Assembly (NCBI GenBank): GCA_002167215.1
Contig: NHDS01000014.1
Span: 1-9,312 of the forward strand
Length of the DNA: 9,312 nt
Direction of reading: 5' to 3'
Source: Pelagibacteraceae bacterium TMED65
GTDB lineage: Bacteria; Pseudomonadota; Alphaproteobacteria; TMED127
The stretch's first letter is position 1. Every line of letters begins with the position of its first letter. This document shows, piece by piece, positions 6,678 through 9,312 of the stretch. A program made the position numbers and the translations under genes. The notes beneath the pieces are model-generated. The model did not search any database. It was not told the DNA's origin and saw only the letters and a list, made by a program, of their open reading frames with translations.

Positions 6678-7301
6678 TTAAGCTACACCATATATTTTTC
6701 TTATTTCTTCTAGAAAGGAAAAATTATCTAGTCTCATCAGTATAGATGAATAATCTTTTAAAGCAGAATCAGGAGTTCTGTGTAATATTCCATTTTTTCC
6801 GCCTTTAAAAATAGCAATATCCCATTTATCAAGTGATTTAAGCGATGATTTATCCTTTATAATTTCATCATTAGATTTGCCTTCGGTAAAAGCAACTCGG
6901 TCAGCGGCATGGTCGGGTAGTAATTCAGTGCCTTGTCCTTCATAGGTTACTAATAATCTATATGGAACCATATCAACATGGAAACGAGAACAACCCCTAG
7001 AGTTTCCCAACCAAAAGCTTAATTTATTTTCATTAAGAAATTCACAAAATAATTTACATACCTTGCTCATATCATCTAACCATATATCATAAAAAGGATT
7101 ACACTGAATATTTTTAGGTAAAGAATTAACTAAAAGGTTTTTAATGTCTTGTTTAGATTTACTCTTACGTACAAACCCAGTTACTTCAAATATTGATTTG
7201 TATATTGCTTGAAAAAATGATTTTTGAATAGGAAGTGAGTGTCTTTTTATAATTTCCAATTGATTTTCATTTTTTTTGAAATCGATCAATTTCTTTATCA
7301 T
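6678..7301 (-). CDS. DUF1826 family protein, probably zinc-regulated
   Basis: A 207-residue soluble protein with the DUF1826 core: WLGNSRGCSRFHVDMVPYR (97-115), LLVTYEGQGTELLPDHAADR (116-135), DIAIFKG (161-167), HRTP (174-177) and LMRLD (188-192). The N-terminal 90 residues are Lys-rich and less conserved. No signal peptide is present, so it is cytosolic. Its biochemical function is unknown. As I recall, comparative genomics links DUF1826 genes to Zur regulons and COG0523 GTPases, and the operator upstream here fits that independently. H108-x-D110 with a distal H174 and R190 resembles a metal-binding facial triad plus anchoring Arg, as in Fe(II)/2-oxoglutarate oxygenases; this is inference only. 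The gene is convergent with cobC across 61 bases and divergent from the nuclease. The ATG has no SD. Confidence 0.85.
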   Translation of the reverse strand: MIKKLIDFKKNENQLEIIKRHSLPIQKSFFQAIYKSIFEVTGFVRKSKSKQDIKNLLVNSLPKNIQCNPFYDIWLDDMSKVCKLFCEFLNENKLSFWLGNSRGCSRFHVDMVPYRLLVTYEGQGTELLPDHAADRVAFTEGKSNDEIIKDKSSLKSLDKWDIAIFKGGKNGILHRTPDSALKDYSSILMRLDNFSFLEEIRKIYGVA

Positions 7302-7349
7302 AACATAATAAATTCTATAAAAACTGTTAATAATTAATATTTATATGTT

Positions 7350-7378
7350 ATATTAAGTGTTATAATATAACATTACAA
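7350..7378 (-). promoter_or_regulatory. Candidate sigma-70 promoter of the DUF1826 gene
   Basis: On the minus strand TTGTAA (7378-7373) is followed by exactly 17 bases and then TAATAT (7355-7350). Each hexamer matches consensus at 4 of 6 positions. The Zur-like palindrome fills the spacer, the classical position for blocking RNA polymerase. Confidence 0.5.
7358..7372 (-). promoter_or_regulatory. Zur-type operator
   Basis: TGTTATA-A-TATAACA is a perfect 15-base palindrome 56 bases upstream of the DUF1826 start. It matches the core of the gammaproteobacterial Zur consensus ATGTTATANTATAACAT as I remember it. On the DUF1826 strand the flanks read TAA before and CTTA after, close to the znu-type operator. 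A further TGTTATA half-site lies at 7346-7352. Zur bound with zinc should repress transcription here. Confidence 0.7.
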
Positions 7379-7498
7379 TAAACTATTTTTTATTATCCTT
7401 TAAAAAATATTTGATTACGTAGTATTTTAGTAAACGTAAATAATTATTTTGATTTCAATTAATATATAAAAAATTAATTTAGTTAATTTATTAAGCTT

Positions 7499-7681
7499 AT
7501 GAAATTATTAAATGTTGTCTCTAATACAAAAGTTTATGAAAAAGCAAATAATTTACTCAATAGAACTATCTTATATCAATTTTTCATATTAATCATTTTC
7601 TTGAGTAATATTGCCAACTCAAAAGATCCTGAGCAAATAAATAAAGAGTCCATTACTCAATATCCAGGAAGGTGTCCTTGA
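7499..7681 (+). CDS. N-terminal export segment of the interrupted thermonuclease
   Basis: Sixty residues ending at a TGA, in the same frame as the nuclease domain that resumes directly after it. They comprise a positively charged n-region, a hydrophobic span (about residues 27-41, YQFFILIIFLSNIANS) with a cleavage site near residue 41, and a polar stretch ending I-T-Q-Y-P-G-R-C-P. Alone this would be a meaningless fragment. Joined to what follows, it gives a normal secreted nuclease of 236 codons. In related exported SNase-like proteins I recall a C-[PA]-C-P-Y motif followed by CG-x-R-SAYS, which matches this segment plus its downstream continuation. The start ATG has no SD. It is best read as the 5' part of one gene. 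Confidence 0.6.
   Translation: MKLLNVVSNTKVYEKANNLLNRTILYQFFILIIFLSNIANSKDPEQINKESITQYPGRCP
7679..7681 (+). other. In-frame TGA at a probable conserved Cys position
   Basis: The TGA sits between R-C-P and L-Y-S-I-M-S, where family members have the second Cys of a C-x-C motif (from memory). The frame is open from 7499 to 8209 apart from this codon. A single base change from TGT or TGC would create it. Confidence 0.8.
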
Positions 7682-7693
7682 CTATATTCTATA

Positions 7694-8209
7694 ATGAGTA
7701 ATAGTAATAATATATGTGGGAAAAAAAGTGCATATTCAAAATCTTTCGGCCACGATCTATTATGTTATGTATCTGATATTAAAAATAAGAAAAGAAAATT
7801 CTTAGAAAAAGAAAACGTGAAAATTATTGACGGAGATACTATCCATATTAACAAAAAAAAATATAGGCTTTATGGAATCGATGCTCCTGAAATAAATCAA
7901 AAGTGTAAAATTAATAAAAAAGAATATAAATGTGGAATAAAATCTAAGGTATTTTTAAAATCTTTCCTAACAAATAAAGAAATTATTTGCAAAAAAAAAG
8001 ACATTGATAAATACAAACGTATTGTAGCAGTATGTTTTGCTAATGGAGAAAATATAAATCAAATAATGGTTAAATCTGGGTGGGCTGTTGCCTATAGATA
8101 TTATTCAAAGGATTACATAGAAGATGAAATTTTTGCAAAAAAAAATAGATTGGGTATCTGGAAAGGGTCTTTTACCAAGCCTAGTTATTGGAGAAGAAAA
8201 AATTATTAG
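7694..8209 (+). CDS. Thermonuclease (SNase-like) domain protein, 3' part
   Basis: 171 residues counted from the first ATG after the TGA. A Cys-containing lead (C8-G, SAYS, C24) is followed by a complete SNase fold at about residues 40-160. The catalytic set is retained by comparison with staphylococcal nuclease: DGDT with D48, R58 in YRLYGIDAPE, D63, E66 and R109. C71 and C80-G form a pair typical of bacterial exported homologues, and GIWKGSF-x-x-PSYWR ends the domain. Such enzymes cleave DNA and RNA with Ca2+, usually outside the cytoplasm. If translated only from 7694 the product would lack its signal peptide and there is no SD, so an independent gene is unlikely. The interpretation is one gene spanning 7499-8209, split by a TGA. 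The catalytic domain looks undecayed. Confidence 0.85.
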   Translation: MSNSNNICGKKSAYSKSFGHDLLCYVSDIKNKKRKFLEKENVKIIDGDTIHINKKKYRLYGIDAPEINQKCKINKKEYKCGIKSKVFLKSFLTNKEIICKKKDIDKYKRIVAVCFANGENINQIMVKSGWAVAYRYYSKDYIEDEIFAKKNRLGIWKGSFTKPSYWRRKNY

Positions 8210-9053
8210 AAAATTTTTTAGATCATGGATTTTTGTAATTATTATTACCTGTATTTCTGCTTGTTCAAGTACAAGGTTAATCTATACATTAGCTAAAGAA
8301 TTTATTCAGGATGAAATTACCTATTTCTTTAATCTAAATGAAGAAGATAGGGTTTTAATGAATCAAAAAGTTTCAGAGATGATTGCTTGGCATCGTAAAT
8401 CAATGTTGCCTACCTATGCGGCCTACCTTACAAATATAGCCGATAAAATCAAAGCAGGGCAATTTAGTTACACCGAGATCAATAAAATCACAACAAACGG
8501 AGGGTTTTTGATCGAGAAAACAGTGAATGGTTTAACGCCGTTTGCTTCAAAATTCCTTATTCAACATCAGGAAGTTAAATCCATTGAATTTATGGAACTA
8601 AAAATGATGAAAAGACAACAAGAGAGAATAAATGAACTGTCTATACCAGAGGACGACCTTTTCGAAGACCGTCTTGATCGGTTAACGTCAGGTTTTGAGA
8701 GATTTTTTGGTACTCTTTCAAATGAACAAGTAATACTTCTTGAAGCATATACTCGTGAAACTTTGTATGATAAGAAGGTTCGTTTTAATAATAGGACACA
8801 GCTTCAGAGGGTTTTTATTAAGTTTCTCAAGACTAAGCCAACCGAGGAAGCACTTACTATTTATCTTAACAAGCTTATTTTACGTGGGTATGAAATCACT
8901 AATTCTACTCACAAGGATTTCATGAAAGCTTCACTTGTGAGATTTCAAAGACTATTAGTAAATATGCTGGAGATCTCTTCACAAAAACAACGAGATAAAA
9001 CAATCAATAAAATCCTAATTTATGCTGAAGATTTTAAATCGTTTTCCAAATAA
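8124..9053 (+). CDS. DUF6279 family lipoprotein
   Basis: A 309-residue frame from the only conventional start (ATG 8124). A hydrophobic segment W35-to-S45 ends in the lipobox I-S-A-C (C47), followed by S-S-T-R-L-I-Y. This makes an outer- or inner-membrane lipoprotein with a largely helical periplasmic domain. The DUF6279 pattern is clear: a R-L-x-Y start after the Cys, an E-x-x-Y-F-x-L-N-E-E motif, A-W-H-R-x-x-x-L-P-x-Y-A (88-99), and an RLDRLTSGFERFFGTLSNEQ region (184-203). Function is unknown. The 8124 start overlaps the nuclease by 86 bases and makes an unusually long 46-residue signal sequence. An ATT at 8205, 8 bases after GGAGAAG (8190-8196), would give Met-Arg-Lys-Phe-Phe and place the lipidated Cys at residue 20, so the true start may be this AUU. 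It is probably co-transcribed with the nuclease. Confidence 0.82.
   Translation: MKFLQKKIDWVSGKGLLPSLVIGEEKIIRKFFRSWIFVIIITCISACSSTRLIYTLAKEFIQDEITYFFNLNEEDRVLMNQKVSEMIAWHRKSMLPTYAAYLTNIADKIKAGQFSYTEINKITTNGGFLIEKTVNGLTPFASKFLIQHQEVKSIEFMELKMMKRQQERINELSIPEDDLFEDRLDRLTSGFERFFGTLSNEQVILLEAYTRETLYDKKVRFNNRTQLQRVFIKFLKTKPTEEALTIYLNKLILRGYEITNSTHKDFMKASLVRFQRLLVNMLEISSQKQRDKTINKILIYAEDFKSFSK
8190..8207 (+). promoter_or_regulatory. Strong SD before a possible AUU start of the lipoprotein gene
   Basis: GGAGAAG (8190-8196) is the best SD in the window and is followed after 8 bases by ATT (8205-8207), whose last base begins the nuclease TAG. No ATG, GTG or TTG in the lipoprotein frame lies at a suitable distance. 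Confidence 0.45.
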
Positions 9054-9119
9054 AGGGCCTGATGATAATTCAGCATTAAGAAAAATCTTGATTTTGTAAA
9101 AACGAAACACGACGATTTT

Positions 9120-9161
9120 AGGATGTAATTCGTATATCATCCTTGAGTTTTTAAACTTAAG
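9120..9161. terminator. Two adjacent inverted repeats, possible terminator
   Basis: AGGATG (9120-9125) pairs with CATCCT (9138-9143) around a 12-base loop. CTTGAGTTT (9142-9150) pairs with AAACTTAAG (9153-9161) with one G-T wobble and a 2-base loop. The two stems share bases, so they are alternatives. The region lies between convergent genes, and GTTTTT follows the first stem, so a bidirectional terminator is plausible but not textbook. Confidence 0.35.
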
Positions 9162-9191
9162 TGTATTAAACAAATAATTTTTTTATTGGTA

Positions 9192-9293
9192 TTAATTATT
9201 TCTTTTGTTAATTAACCAACAAACTATTAAAGCAATAATAACTATTGCTAATAAAAGACCTCTACCATAGCCCAAATGATTTAAAACTTCCAT
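9192..9293 (-). CDS. Putative 33-residue single-span membrane protein
   Basis: An uninterrupted frame starts at the ATG complementary to 9291-9293 and ends at TAA (9194-9192). It reads as a short polar start with MEVLNHLGYGRG (1-12). A hydrophobic span of about 16 residues (13-28, LLLAIVIIALIVCWLI) comes next, and then a polar basic tail NKRNN. The pattern of a short N-terminus, one transmembrane helix and a basic C-terminus is that of a genuine small membrane protein, oriented with the tail inside. The Gly-Tyr-Gly-Arg-Gly before the helix is an unusual composition for random AT-rich DNA. No SD is visible, in line with most genes here. I do not recognise the family, and a chance ORF cannot be excluded. 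Confidence 0.45.
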   Translation of the reverse strand: MEVLNHLGYGRGLLLAIVIIALIVCWLINKRNN

Positions 9294-9312
9294 GTTATTA
9301 TTATCAAACTTT

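Noticed and set aside
7679..7681. UGA reassigned to tryptophan
   Set aside because: All genes here use TGG for Trp, cobS ends at a TGA that overlaps the next start, and the interrupted position looks like Cys rather than Trp in relatives.
7682..7716. SECIS-like hairpin after the nuclease TGA
   Set aside because: A stem with a bulged U exists, but it is all A-U except one pair, the loop AATGAGTA lacks the initial G expected in bacterial SECIS, and it starts only about 11 bases after the TGA. AT-rich DNA gives such stems readily. It is kept only as a remark in the TGA finding.

Overview
The window is a strongly AT-rich (about 70% by eye) bacterial chromosome segment. The gene families present are a Zur-type operator with DUF1826, a DUF6279 lipoprotein, a surface-adhesin E-like protein, an SNase with a Cys-rich N-terminal segment, and CobT/CobS/CobC. 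Together they fit a small-genome, probably aquatic proteobacterium; I cannot decide between Alpha- and Gammaproteobacteria. No phage, IS, CRISPR, tRNA or rRNA signal is visible. Most genes lack a Shine-Dalgarno (SD) sequence. The clear exceptions sit in front of two non-ATG start candidates.

Layout. 71-1423: two exported proteins on the + strand, a MORN-repeat protein and a tandem-PepSY protein. 1432-3390: a DoxX-like membrane protein (-) convergent with the PepSY gene and divergent from a SELENBP1/methanethiol-oxidase-type protein (+). 3391-3721: a 331-base gap holding only a short inverted repeat. 3722-4129: an exported surface-adhesin-E-like protein. 4201-6616: a tight cobT-cobS-cobC operon for cobalamin nucleotide-loop assembly. 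CobT activates the lower-ligand base, CobC acts on the alpha-ribazole phosphate, and CobS joins the base to the corrinoid. 6678-7301 (-): a DUF1826 protein whose upstream region has a perfect 15-base Zur-like palindrome lying exactly between -35 and -10 elements, so it is probably a zinc-starvation gene. 7499-8209 (+): a secreted thermonuclease interrupted by a single in-frame TGA at a position that appears to be a conserved cysteine. 8124-9053 (+): a DUF6279 lipoprotein overlapping the nuclease. 9192-9293 (-): a probable 33-residue single-span membrane protein.

The three points most worth following are the TGA-interrupted nuclease, the Zur-controlled DUF1826 gene, and the possible AUU start of the DUF6279 lipoprotein. 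I do not see a convincing new multi-gene defence or mobile system here.
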